Under the pieces are notes generated by a model, which saw only the letters and a program-made list of their open reading frames with translations, was not told where the DNA came from and did no database searches. From SHWC01 sp050173345 (GTDB lineage: Bacteria; Pseudomonadota; Alphaproteobacteria; UBA828), in NCBI GenBank assembly GCA_050173345.1, contig JBFXKW010000003.1, forward strand, positions 124,001-188,000: a stretch of DNA of 64,000 nt. The letters run 5' to 3'. Each line of letters opens with the position of its first letter. Position 1 is the first letter of the stretch. The translations under genes were made by a program, and so were the position numbers. Below, piece by piece: positions 28,226 through 36,485 of this stretch.

Positions 28226-29347
28226 TTAGATCGTATGGCGCTGGCTCAGATAGTCCTCGGACTGCATCTCGACCAGGCGCGACGCCGTGCGCTCGAACTC
28301 GAAGGCGCCGTCGCCCGCCGGATAGAGCGCGGCGGGCGGCGCATCGGCGGCGCAGATCAAGCCTACCCTGTGCTCGTAGAGCACGTCGATCAGCGTGGCG
28401 AAGCGCTTGGCCTCGTTGCGCTTGTCCTTAGAGAGCCTGGGGATGCCGCCGAGCACGAGCGTATGGAACTCGCGGGCGAGCGCGAGATAGTCGGCCGCAC
28501 CGAGCGGCCGTTCGCACAGCTCGGCGAAATCGAGCCGGGCCACGCCGCGGCCCGCGCGCGGGATGACGAGCGTGCGCCCCTGCACGCTCAGGCTGACCGG
28601 CTCGGGCGCGACGCCGCCGATGAGCCGCTCGAAGGCGCGGTCGAGCGCGGCCTCGGCGGCCGGCGAAAGCGGCGTGTGGTAGAGCCGCGCCTGCTTCAGG
28701 AACAGGTGACGGTAGTCCTGCGGCCCGTCGAGCAGGACGACGTCGAGCCGCTGCTTGATCATCGCGATGAAGGGCAGGAAGAGCTGCCGGTTGAGCCCGC
28801 CTTCATAGAGCGCGTCGGGGTGGCGGTTCGAGGTCATCACCGGCACGACGCCCGCCGCAAACAGCGCCTCGAACAGCCGGCCGAGCAGCATGGCGTCGGC
28901 GATGTCGCTGACGTGGAACTCGTCGAAGCAGAGCAGCCATGCCTCGCCGGCGATCCGGCGCGCGAGCGGCTGGATCGGGTCTGCCTCGCCGTTCGTGCCC
29001 CTGCGCGCCGCGTTGATCTCGCGGTGGACCTCCTGCATGAAGGCGTGGAAATGGACGCGCCGCTTGCGCTCGACCGGCGCGGCCTCGAAGAACAGATCGA
29101 GCAGCATGGTCTTGCCGCGGCCGACATCGCCGTGAAGGTAGATCCCGCGCGGGGCCTCGCCCGGCGCCTTGCGGCGGCCGAACAGGCGAAGGCCGCGCGC
29201 CGGGCGCGGCACATAGCCGGCGAGCGCGCGGCTCAGGGCATCGAGCCGCGCCGCGACCCGCTCCTGCTCCGGATCGAAGCTGAGGTTCCGTTCGGCGCAG
29301 AGGGAGCGATAGGCCGCGAGCGGGCCGCTAGAGGCGATTTCGAGCAT
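28226..29347 (-). CDS. zapE: Cell division protein ZapE (AFG1-like ATPase)
   Basis: 373-residue AAA-type P-loop ATPase of the AFG1/ZapE family, which in E. coli destabilises FtsZ rings and in mitochondria handles inner-membrane proteins. The Walker A is GDVGRGKTMLLDLFFE, the Walker B CFDEFHVSDIADAM, and sensor-like MTSNRHPDALYEGGLNR follows. The family-typical C-terminal CERPLGAADYLALAREFHT is present. The ATG at 29347 (MLEIASSGPLAAYRSL) is chosen since the long upstream extension lies antisense to the next gene. In alphaproteobacteria it is often next to mdh, which is not the case here. Confidence 0.93.
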   Translation of the reverse strand: MLEIASSGPLAAYRSLCAERNLSFDPEQERVAARLDALSRALAGYVPRPARGLRLFGRRKAPGEAPRGIYLHGDVGRGKTMLLDLFFEAAPVERKRRVHFHAFMQEVHREINAARRGTNGEADPIQPLARRIAGEAWLLCFDEFHVSDIADAMLLGRLFEALFAAGVVPVMTSNRHPDALYEGGLNRQLFLPFIAMIKQRLDVVLLDGPQDYRHLFLKQARLYHTPLSPAAEAALDRAFERLIGGVAPEPVSLSVQGRTLVIPRAGRGVARLDFAELCERPLGAADYLALAREFHTLVLGGIPRLSKDKRNEAKRFATLIDVLYEHRVGLICAADAPPAALYPAGDGAFEFERTASRLVEMQSEDYLSQRHTI

Positions 29348-29560
29348 GGCGGGAGGCGTTACCCTGTCGCAATCCGGGCGCGCCATATCACGGGCGGCCG
29401 GGTCAAATCCAGCACGGCATGGTAGCCCGGCGCCGGTGAACGAATTCCCTCCCGCCGATGAAGCAGGCGCGAAGATTGCCGGGGCGGTGAAAGAAGCATC
29501 GTGACAGCCCGCCGCCCGCCGCGCAAAATCGCGCGAATCGCTCAAGGGGGAGATACCTCG

Positions 29561-30073
29561 ATGAAGATGTTCACGATCCGCCGCTGCACGCCGGCGCTCC
29601 TGCTCGGCGTCCTTCTCGCCGGGCTGATCTCGGCCTCGCCGTCGATGCCGGCGGGCGCCAACGACCGCCATGCCGGCTACTACTACCCGCCGCTCACGAG
29701 CGAGGAGACCTATGTCGCCCGCGCCGCGACGCTGGCGGACGCCAGCCGGGAGCTGCGCATCCAGTTCATCGTGAACATCACGCAGCAATTGCTCTCGAAG
29801 CCCTACCAGCCGGACTACGTCATCTTCTCGAAGGGCGAGGAGGCCGAGAAGATGATCATCGTCGGGCTCAACGAGTATGGCGGCCTGAGCACGCTGTTCC
29901 GCGCCCGCGCCACGCTCGCCATGCTGACCGGCATCGCCCGCGGCTCCAAGCTGTTCCAGGATGCCGGGGTGGACGACTTCTTCACCTTCTTCGACCTCGC
30001 CAAGCTGTTCGGCTTCGAGCAGATCACGGTCAGCAACGGGCGCGACTACGCGCACCAGATCCTCATCAAGTAG
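29561..30073 (+). CDS. Exported hypothetical protein
   Basis: 170 residues with a Sec signal peptide (CTPALLLGVLLAGLISASPS; cleavage near ...MPAGA-N about residue 33). The mature part begins DRHAGYYYPPLTSEETYVAR and ends with DFFTFFDLAKLFGFEQITVS. The residues between look alpha/beta with no membrane span. I cannot name a family with confidence; similar short periplasmic proteins are found in Rhodospirillales relatives. ATG 29561 has a good AAGGGGGA ribosome site and starts the signal peptide; an ATG 60 bases upstream lacks one. Confidence 0.7.
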   Translation: MKMFTIRRCTPALLLGVLLAGLISASPSMPAGANDRHAGYYYPPLTSEETYVARAATLADASRELRIQFIVNITQQLLSKPYQPDYVIFSKGEEAEKMIIVGLNEYGGLSTLFRARATLAMLTGIARGSKLFQDAGVDDFFTFFDLAKLFGFEQITVSNGRDYAHQILIK

Positions 30074-30077
30074 CGTT

Positions 30078-30578
30078 TCAGGACGCGTCGGCCTCGTAGA
30101 GGCCGCGCGCCTTGTGCCAGTCCTCGATCGAATCCGGGGGATACTCGTCGTAGTGCGCCTCCCGCTTGCCGCGCGGCACCGGCACCCAGGGCGCCGCCGA
30201 ACCGAGCATCAGATGGACGCGCTCGGGCGCCTTGGGCAGCGGCGTGTCGATCGCCGAGGCGAAGGGATGGACGAGCTCGGGCCAGCTCGGGTCCCAGACC
30301 CAGAGCGCCGAGCCGCAGCGCCCGCAGAAGTGCCGGCGTGCCGAGCTCAGTTGCGGCCGCCCGCCAAGCGTCCGGCCGAGCCTGACCCGGTAGACCTTCA
30401 GGTTCCGGCGGCCCTTGACCGTCATGGTCTCGGCCTCGCCCATGATGTTGATGGCGAAGCCGCCGCCGCCCGCGGTCTTGCGGCAGATCGAGCAATAGCA
30501 GAGCTGGTAGGGATAAGGCGTGCGCGAGCGCAGCGAGAAGCGCACCGCGCCGCAATGGCATGATCCGTCGAGCCGCAT
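30078..30578 (-). CDS. GFA (CENP-V/GFA domain) family protein
   Basis: 166-residue zinc protein of the glutathione-dependent formaldehyde-activating family. The zinc-site cysteines are evident: SCHCGAVRF at residues 6-14, CYCSICRKT at about 35-43, and FCGRCGSALW around 92-101. The fold is the Mss4-like beta tent. Most bacterial members have unproven roles; real formaldehyde activation is known for few. ATG 30578 starts the conserved domain; an ATG eight codons upstream is possible. It is convergent with the exported hypothetical protein, with four bases between the stops. Confidence 0.85.
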   Translation of the reverse strand: MRLDGSCHCGAVRFSLRSRTPYPYQLCYCSICRKTAGGGGFAINIMGEAETMTVKGRRNLKVYRVRLGRTLGGRPQLSSARRHFCGRCGSALWVWDPSWPELVHPFASAIDTPLPKAPERVHLMLGSAAPWVPVPRGKREAHYDEYPPDSIEDWHKARGLYEADAS

Positions 30579-30796
30579 GCTTGCCCCCTGTGACCGATGC
30601 ACCGGCGCCTATCCTGAAGCCGCGCGGCCGGCCGGGCAATCCGCGCCGCCGAGTCGGGCCGGGCACCGCATCGGCGGGCGGCGGCGAAACCGCGAGCGCC
30701 CGCCGGTTTGCCGCCGCGGGTTCGACAGCGCCGGCCGCCCGGTATCAGATGCCGGCTCGACATGACCGGCCCCGCTGACGCCAGCCCGCCGCGGCC

Positions 30797-32140
30797 ATGA
30801 GCGGCATCATCTATGGCATCGTGCTCGTCGCCTTCGTGGTGGCGGCGGTACGCCATCTCGGCGGCTTCGGCGCGATGGGCGGCACCACGCCGATGGAGGC
30901 GCTCGGCCAGGCCATGATCGAGGCGGCCGGCGGCGCCGTCACCCTCGCCATCGGCCTGGTCGGCGTCATGGCGCTCTTCCTCGGCCTCATGAAGATCGCC
31001 GAGAAGGGTGGGCTCCTCGTCATCATCGCGCGCACGCTGCGCCCGCTGATGACGCGCCTCTTCCCCGAGGTGCCGCCCGAGCACCCCGCGATGGGCGCGA
31101 TGATCCTCAACATGTCCGCCAACGTGCTCGGGCTCGGCAATGCGGCGACGCCGTTCGGCATCCGTGCCATGCAGGAGCTCGACAAGCTCAACCCGGCCAA
31201 GGGCACGGCGAGCAACGCCATGGTGCTGTTCGTCGCGATCAACACCTCGAGCGTGACCATCCTGCCGACCGGCGTGGTCGCGATCCGCGCGGCGCTCGGC
31301 TCCAACGATCCGGCCGGGATCGTGCCGACCACCCTCTTCGCCACCATCTGCTCGACGATCGTCGCGATCGCCGCGGCCAAACTGATGCAGCGGCACTTCA
31401 AGGCGGTGGCGCCGGAGCCGGGCGCCACCGCCGCCGACCCCGCCGCGCTGCCCGGCATGGAGCCGGCCGACGGCGACCCGACCGAGCGGTCATCGGCCGC
31501 TCTCGCCGAGGCGACGCCCGATCCGAGCGCGAGCCACGCCTATCCCGCCTGGGTCTCGCTCGCGGTCGCCGGCTTCGTCGTCGGGCTGATCCCGCTCATG
31601 GTGTTCTACGGCGCCGCGGTCGCGCCCTGGATCATCCCGGGCCTGATGGTCGCGCTCATGACCTTCGGCGTGTTTCGCCGTGTCAGGCTCTACGAGGCCT
31701 TCGTCGAGGGCGCGGCCGAGGGCTTCAAGGTCGCGCTCAGGATCATCCCCTACCTGGTCGCGATCCTGGTCGCGGTCGCGATGTTCCGCTCGAGCGGCGC
31801 GCTCGACCTCATCTTCGGCCCGATCGGCGAGCTCACCAGCCATGTCGGCCTGCCGAAGGAAGGCCTGATCATGACGATCCTGCGCTCGCTTTCGGGCTCG
31901 GGCGCCTATGGCTATCTCGCCTCGGTGCTGCAGGATCCCGCGCTCGGCCCCGACAGCTATGCCGGCTATCTGGTCTCGACCATCCAGGGCTCGACCGAGA
32001 CGACGTTCTACGTGCTCGCAGTCTATTTCGGAGCGGTGCAGGTGCGCCGCGTCCGCCACGCGATCGCGGCCGGCCTGCTTGCCGACATCGCGGCGGTCGT
32101 CTTCGCGGTGCTGATCTGCGCGCTGCTGTTCGCGCGCTGA
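30797..32140 (+). CDS. SpmA-SpmB fusion, nucleoside-recognition (Gate) domain membrane protein
   Basis: 447 residues. The N-terminal ~200 match spore-maturation protein A (GLMKIAEKGGLLVII, PPEHPAMGAMILNMSANVLGLGNAATPFGIRAM), and the C-terminal ~200 match spore-maturation protein B (EGFKVALRIIPYLVAILVA, SLSGSGAYGY, STIQGSTETTFYVLAVYFG). A charged linker near residues 205-245 joins them. In Bacillus these are two genes needed for core dehydration; in Gram-negatives the fused form is widespread and its job is unknown. Several membrane segments place it in the inner membrane. Confidence 0.87.
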   Translation: MSGIIYGIVLVAFVVAAVRHLGGFGAMGGTTPMEALGQAMIEAAGGAVTLAIGLVGVMALFLGLMKIAEKGGLLVIIARTLRPLMTRLFPEVPPEHPAMGAMILNMSANVLGLGNAATPFGIRAMQELDKLNPAKGTASNAMVLFVAINTSSVTILPTGVVAIRAALGSNDPAGIVPTTLFATICSTIVAIAAAKLMQRHFKAVAPEPGATAADPAALPGMEPADGDPTERSSAALAEATPDPSASHAYPAWVSLAVAGFVVGLIPLMVFYGAAVAPWIIPGLMVALMTFGVFRRVRLYEAFVEGAAEGFKVALRIIPYLVAILVAVAMFRSSGALDLIFGPIGELTSHVGLPKEGLIMTILRSLSGSGAYGYLASVLQDPALGPDSYAGYLVSTIQGSTETTFYVLAVYFGAVQVRRVRHAIAAGLLADIAAVVFAVLICALLFAR

Positions 32141-32160
32141 GACGGCCCGGAAACGGAAAC

Positions 32161-32190
32161 GGGCGGCTGCATCTCCCGACGCCGCCGCCC
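32161..32190 (-). terminator. Possible terminator of the cold-shock gene
   Basis: On the minus strand, just past the csp stop, a 7-base stem GGGCGGC/GCCGCCC with a 16-base loop is followed by GTTTCCGTTTCC. It could end the transcript. The loop is long and the T tract interrupted, so support is modest. Confidence 0.4.
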
Positions 32191-32213
32191 GGTCGTATTG
32201 GCTGTTGAAGCGG

Positions 32214-32423
32214 TCAGCTCTGAATTTCTAGATTCTCGGCCGAGGCCCGGCCGTCGCGCCCCGTCGTAAGCTCGAAAGTCACCTTCTGACCCTCGTTGAT
32301 GGTGCGCAGCCCCGCGCGCTGCACGGCGCTGACGTGTACGAACACGTCCTTGCCGCCACCATCAGGTGCGATGAAGCCATAACCCTTCGTCGCATTGAAC
32401 CACTTCACAGTTCCAGTCGCCAT
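32214..32423 (-). CDS. Cold-shock domain protein (CspA family)
   Basis: A 69-residue single cold-shock domain that binds single-stranded nucleic acid. Both RNA-binding motifs are present, KGYGFIAPD (RNP1) and DVFVHVSAV (RNP2), after the standard MATGTVKWFNATKG start. It is a lone gene. The function is probably RNA chaperoning in cold or stationary phase. The long untranslated-looking stretch beyond its start is described in the neighbouring entry. Confidence 0.95.
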   Translation of the reverse strand: MATGTVKWFNATKGYGFIAPDGGGKDVFVHVSAVQRAGLRTINEGQKVTFELTTGRDGRASAENLEIQS

Positions 32424-32785
32424 TTGAGTCTTCCCTCAGATCGTGAAATCTACCCCGGGTGACAGGCATCCGGGGTTGTCGCCGAGCTGAACGTCTTCGA
32501 GGGGGTAGCCTGAGTCCGACGCGCGGGCGCCAAGGAAGCGCAAGTGCGGCCTTGTACGCGGGAGCGGTAGACGAGATACGCCGTATCGAACGCGAGCTCG
32601 TGCGCGAAGGATGGGTCTGCCGGTTAATGATTGCAAGTGAATTGTCCGGGATAAGCGCGGCCCAGCGCGAGCGAAACCGGCGCTTCGACGATCGTCGGCG
32701 GCGGACGGGACTCTGGCGTTGCGCGCGACCTGTGACTATACGAAAGTCAGCCTGGGGCGCGAGTGGGCGCGGACGAGATGGAGCG
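32424..32785. other. 362-base intergenic region between csp and the DUF2062 gene
   Basis: No gene is supported here; the open frames are short and lack family resemblance. It must hold the divergent promoters of the cold-shock gene (minus) and the DUF2062 gene (plus). Csp genes often have long structured leaders. One feature consistent with that is a CCCCGGGTGACAGGCATCCGGGG hairpin at 32453-32475, inside the expected csp leader about 30 bases before its start codon. I see no strong -35/-10 pair. Confidence 0.5.
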
Positions 32786-33442
32786 ATGGCGCGGGATCCG
32801 GAAATGCGGAAGCGGCGAGCGACGCGCCGCCGCAACGAGGCGGCGAAGCGCCTGCCCATGTGGACGCGCTTTCGCCGTCTGCTGCGCTATCGGCTGATCA
32901 TTCCGATCCGGCGCAGCTATCATGCGCCGCCGTTCGCCGCGCGCGGCGTGGCGATCGGGCTGTTCTGGGGCCTCGCACCCTTCGTCGGCATGCAGATCGT
33001 CCTGGTGCTGGCCACCTGGTTCGTGGTCAAGGCGATGCCGCGGCTCAATTTCAGCCTCGTGCTCGGCATCGCCTGGACCTGGATCTCGAACGCCTTCACC
33101 ACCATCCCGATGCTCTATGTCTACTACCTGACCGGGCAGGTCATCCTCGGCCGTTGGGACCGCATATCGGGCTACCAGGCGTTCACCGAGCTGGTGCAGC
33201 CGATCGTCGAGGCGCGCTTCGCCGACCTGCTCGACGTGCTCTACGAGGTGGCGGTCAAGGAGTTCGGCCTCTCGATCCTGATCGGCTGCTGGCCCTACAT
33301 GGCGCTGTTCGGCTGGGGCGGCTACTGGCTCGCGCTCAGGATTGCCAAGCGCTACCGGAGCCGCCGGCTCGCCCAGTTGCGCGAGCGCTCCCACGCCTCG
33401 GCGGTAGGGGTGACCGACGCCGTGCGCCGCGGCGCCGAATGA
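32786..33442 (+). CDS. DUF2062 family membrane protein
   Basis: 218 residues. After a basic N terminus the chain has the DUF2062 layout: SYHAPPFAARGVAIGLFWGLAPFVGMQ, then membrane spans IVLVLATWFVV and FSLVLGIAWTWISNAFTTIPMLYVYYLTG, and a last span near 185. DUF2062 proteins are inner-membrane proteins of unknown role, sometimes fused to glycosyltransferases. ATG 32786 is chosen as the first in the conserved part. It is convergent with the permease operon, 16 bases apart. Confidence 0.82.
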   Translation: MARDPEMRKRRATRRRNEAAKRLPMWTRFRRLLRYRLIIPIRRSYHAPPFAARGVAIGLFWGLAPFVGMQIVLVLATWFVVKAMPRLNFSLVLGIAWTWISNAFTTIPMLYVYYLTGQVILGRWDRISGYQAFTELVQPIVEARFADLLDVLYEVAVKEFGLSILIGCWPYMALFGWGGYWLALRIAKRYRSRRLAQLRERSHASAVGVTDAVRRGAE

Positions 33443-33458
33443 GCCGAGCGCCCAGGCG

Positions 33459-34265
33459 TCACTCTTCGCGCGCCCGGCGCCGCCGGCGCACCACCAGGAA
33501 GAGATAGCCGAGGAACAGGATCACCACCGCGCCATAGACCGAGAGCGACCCCATGGCCGGGATCATCGGCGTGTAGGCGCCGCCCATCTTGGTGTAGAGC
33601 CATTCGGTCACCGTGCTGTCGGCACCGGTGGTGTAGGTCGACAACGGAAAGTTTCCCCACGACAACAGAAAAGCGAACAGCCCGCCCGAGATCAGGCCCG
33701 GCGCCAGCGCCGGGAAGGTGATCTCGCGGAACACCTGCCAACGGCTCGCGCCGAGGTCGAAGGCGGCCTCCTCCTGGCTCGCGTCGAAGCCGTAGATCCG
33801 GATCGAGATGACGAGCGTCACGATCGGCACGATCCAGACCAGGTGGGCGAACACCGCGGCCTGCCAGCTCGGCAGCACGCCGACATAGGTGAACCACAGG
33901 AGCAGCGCGAGGCCCAGCACCGCCTGCGGGAAGAACACCGGCAGCAGGATGATCCGCTGATAGACGCCGCGCCCCTTCCAATCGAAGCGCGCGAAGGCGA
34001 GCGCGCCGAAGAAGCCGAGGACGACCGCGAAGACCGCGACGCAGGCCGCGACGTAGAACGAGGTGACATGCAGGTTCGCGGTCAGGTTGGCGGCGAGCGT
34101 CTCGTCATACCATTTCGTGCTCCACTGCTTGACCGGGAAACGGAAATAACGCGATTTGCCGAACGAGGTGAGGATCACCGAGAAGATCGGAATGTAGAGG
34201 AAGAGCAGGATGACGCCGGTCCAGACCGCGATCAGCCAGCGCATCCAGCGCTTGGTCTCGCCCAT
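33459..34265 (-). CDS. Polyamine-type ABC transporter permease (PotC/PotI-like)
   Basis: 268-residue inner-membrane permease with about six spans. The EAA loop that docks the ATPase is visible as EEAAFDLGASRWQVFREITFPALAPGLISG near residue 170. It belongs to the spermidine/putrescine importer class. It is the last gene of a four-gene unit (binding protein, ATPase, two permeases), three bases after the stop of the sister permease. The C terminus is basic (VVRRRRRAREE). Confidence 0.9.
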   Translation of the reverse strand: MGETKRWMRWLIAVWTGVILLFLYIPIFSVILTSFGKSRYFRFPVKQWSTKWYDETLAANLTANLHVTSFYVAACVAVFAVVLGFFGALAFARFDWKGRGVYQRIILLPVFFPQAVLGLALLLWFTYVGVLPSWQAAVFAHLVWIVPIVTLVISIRIYGFDASQEEAAFDLGASRWQVFREITFPALAPGLISGGLFAFLLSWGNFPLSTYTTGADSTVTEWLYTKMGGAYTPMIPAMGSLSVYGAVVILFLGYLFLVVRRRRRAREE

Positions 34266-34268
34266 CGC

Positions 34269-35183
34269 TCAGCGCCTCCCGAGCAGCCGGTCGAGATCGA
34301 GCCGGCGCATCACCAGGACGATCAGGACCCCGGTGACGACGATGGTCAGCACCGAGATCGCGGAGCCGAGCGGCCAGTTCTGGGCGTAGGTAAATTCGTG
34401 CTGGATAGCGTGGGAAATGACGACAATGTTGGAGCCGCCGAGCAGCGTGGTCTCGGCGATCGCGCCGACCGCCAGCACGAACGTCAAGAGCGCACCGATC
34501 AGGATGCCTGGCATGGCGATCGGCAGCTCGATCTCGCGGAAGACCTGCCAGCGGTTTGCGCCGAGATCGCCGGCAGCGTCGACCTGATCCTTCGGCACCA
34601 TCGAGAGGCCGAGCACCATCGGAAACAGCGTGAAAGGCAGATAGACATAGATCATGCCCATCAAGATCGTGCCGGGCGCGAACAGCAGCGTTCCGGTATC
34701 GAGCCCGAACAGCGTCTTGACGATGCCGGCGAGAATGCCGCTGCCCTTGATCAGGAAGAGAAACCAGCCGAACAGCCTGACGTTTTCGGACACGAACAGC
34801 GGGATGACGAGGAGCAGCGTCACAGGTGCGGCCCAGCGACCGAACAGCTTGGCCAGCCCGTAGGCGATGGGATAGCTGATCAGCAAATTGCAAACCACCG
34901 TCACGGATGCGAGCCCGAAGGACCAGAGGAACGGTATGTAGTAACCCTCGGTGAACATCCGCCGGTAGTTGTCGACCGTCCAGTCGCTATGAAAGCCGAA
35001 GGTTCGCTCCGGTACAAAGCTGAAGCCAAAAACGATGACAAGCGGCCCGACGAAGCCGATCAGGAAGAACACAAGAACGGGCGTGGCACACAGCAGCCCC
35101 GCTTGACGCAACCAAGCGCCGAGCTGCCCAAGCGGGCTCGGACGCCGGAGCGCCGGCGTTTGGGGTTCGGCAAGGCCCGTCAT
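34269..35183 (-). CDS. Polyamine-type ABC transporter permease (PotB/PotH-like)
   Basis: 304-residue permease with six predicted spans and the docking loop VDAAGDLGANRWQVFREIELPIAMPGILIG near residue 215. It pairs with the PotC-like permease to form the channel. The start ATG at 35183 shares one base with the ATPase stop (TGATG), so translation is coupled. The longer upstream frame is inside the ATPase gene and is not used. Confidence 0.9.
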   Translation of the reverse strand: MTGLAEPQTPALRRPSPLGQLGAWLRQAGLLCATPVLVFFLIGFVGPLVIVFGFSFVPERTFGFHSDWTVDNYRRMFTEGYYIPFLWSFGLASVTVVCNLLISYPIAYGLAKLFGRWAAPVTLLLVIPLFVSENVRLFGWFLFLIKGSGILAGIVKTLFGLDTGTLLFAPGTILMGMIYVYLPFTLFPMVLGLSMVPKDQVDAAGDLGANRWQVFREIELPIAMPGILIGALLTFVLAVGAIAETTLLGGSNIVVISHAIQHEFTYAQNWPLGSAISVLTIVVTGVLIVLVMRRLDLDRLLGRR

Positions 35184-36247
35184 CAATCGTCCACGAGCAC
35201 GCTGTCCTTGGCGTCCCAGCCGATTACCACCGCGTCGCTGAGCGAGCCGCAATAGGCCTGTTCGCGCAGCTTCTCGACGACGAACATGTGATCGCGCGCG
35301 CGCACGTGATACTGCACGCGCGAACCCAGCGCGTACTCGTTGAACAGCTTGCCGCTGATATGGTTCTGGGCCTCTGACGGGTGGTTCAGGAAGCGCATCG
35401 ATTCGGGACGCACCACGAGATAGCCGTGGGTGAAGCCGGCAGGCCGCTCGGGTCCGATGATTGGCCCGAAGTCCGGGCATTCGAGCCCGCCATCGACGCC
35501 GGGTTTCACCTCGAGCGTGTTCACCTCGCCCATGAACTCGGAGACGAACTTGTTCAGCGGGCGCGTGTAGATATCGTGTGGCGTGCCGATCTGGATCAGA
35601 CGCCCGCCTTGCATGATCCCGATGCGATCGCTCATCACCATCGCCTCTTCGAGCGAGTGTGTGATGTAGACGAACGTCTTGCCGGTCTCCCGATGGAGGT
35701 CCTTGAGCTCGACTTCGAGCAGCTTGCGCAGGCGATAGTCGATCGCGGAGAGCGGCTCGTCGAAGAACAGGATCTCGGGGTCCGAGGCGAGCGCGCGCGC
35801 GAGCGCAACACGTTGCCGCTCACCGCCCGAACATTTGGTCACAGGCTTGGCGTAGTAGTCTTCCGGCAGGCGCAGGACCTCCATCAGCTCCATGCAGCGC
35901 TTCCGGCGCTCGACCCGCGAGACGCCTCGCATCTTGAGCGAGAACTCGATGTTCTGGCCGACGGTCTTGTGATTGAACAAGGCGAGGGACTGAAACACCA
36001 TGCAGGTCGGCCGCCGGTTGGCGGGCATGTCGTTTACCCGCTGCTTCCTGAGAATGACGTCGCCGGCAGTCGGCTTCTCGAGCCCGGCAAGCATGCGCAA
36101 CAGCGTGGTCTTGCCGCTCCCCGATGGGCCGACGATCGTGAAGAACTCGCCGTCCATGATGTCGAGGGAAATATCGTTGACGGCGAGCATCTTGCCGAAC
36201 TGCTTCGTCAGATTGGTCATGCGCAAGAGGGGTACGCCGTTCGCCAT
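35183..36247 (-). CDS. Polyamine-type ABC transporter ATPase (PotA/PotG-like)
   Basis: 354-residue ATPase that powers the importer. Walker A GPSGSGKTT is at residues 40-48, Walker B ILFFDEP near 159-165, and the switch His in ITHSLEEAM. The ABC signature is CSGGERQR at about 139-146, with Cys in place of the usual Leu. A C-terminal TOBE-type regulatory domain follows (about 260-354). ATG 36247 is preferred over an in-frame GTG five codons upstream. Confidence 0.92.
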   Translation of the reverse strand: MANGVPLLRMTNLTKQFGKMLAVNDISLDIMDGEFFTIVGPSGSGKTTLLRMLAGLEKPTAGDVILRKQRVNDMPANRRPTCMVFQSLALFNHKTVGQNIEFSLKMRGVSRVERRKRCMELMEVLRLPEDYYAKPVTKCSGGERQRVALARALASDPEILFFDEPLSAIDYRLRKLLEVELKDLHRETGKTFVYITHSLEEAMVMSDRIGIMQGGRLIQIGTPHDIYTRPLNKFVSEFMGEVNTLEVKPGVDGGLECPDFGPIIGPERPAGFTHGYLVVRPESMRFLNHPSEAQNHISGKLFNEYALGSRVQYHVRARDHMFVVEKLREQAYCGSLSDAVVIGWDAKDSVLVDD

Positions 36248-36422
36248 CGCCGCTTCCCTCACCGCTCAATGTCGTGTTCGACGATCGTCCCTACAGACAT
36301 TCAACCGCTCCTCCGCGTCAATCCGCGACCGACCCTGCATGATCAAGTCTCGCCGCGAAGAGCTCGGCCGCTCTTGATGGCGACGAAAGACGGGGTTTCG
36401 TTTCGCCGTCGGAAATCGGAAA

Positions 36423-36460
36423 GAAGCCGCGCGGATGCGCGCGCCGCGCGGCCCGGCTTC
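36423..36460 (-). promoter_or_regulatory. Hairpin between binding-protein and ATPase genes
   Basis: A GC-rich inverted repeat GAAGCC...GGCTTC with complementary CGCG-rich inner arms stands just after the substrate-binding protein stop, followed on the minus strand by TTTCC. In ABC operons such a hairpin often lets the binding protein be made in excess by stopping or protecting part of the transcript; that is an inference here. The rest of the 238-base spacer 36248-36485 shows no gene. Confidence 0.5.
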
Positions 36461-36485
36461 CTTTCCCAATCTCCTCTCGATCGGA

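Noticed and set aside
30797..32140. Evidence of sporulation
   Set aside because: The SpmA/SpmB families occur widely in non-sporulating Gram-negatives, and no other sporulation gene is present.
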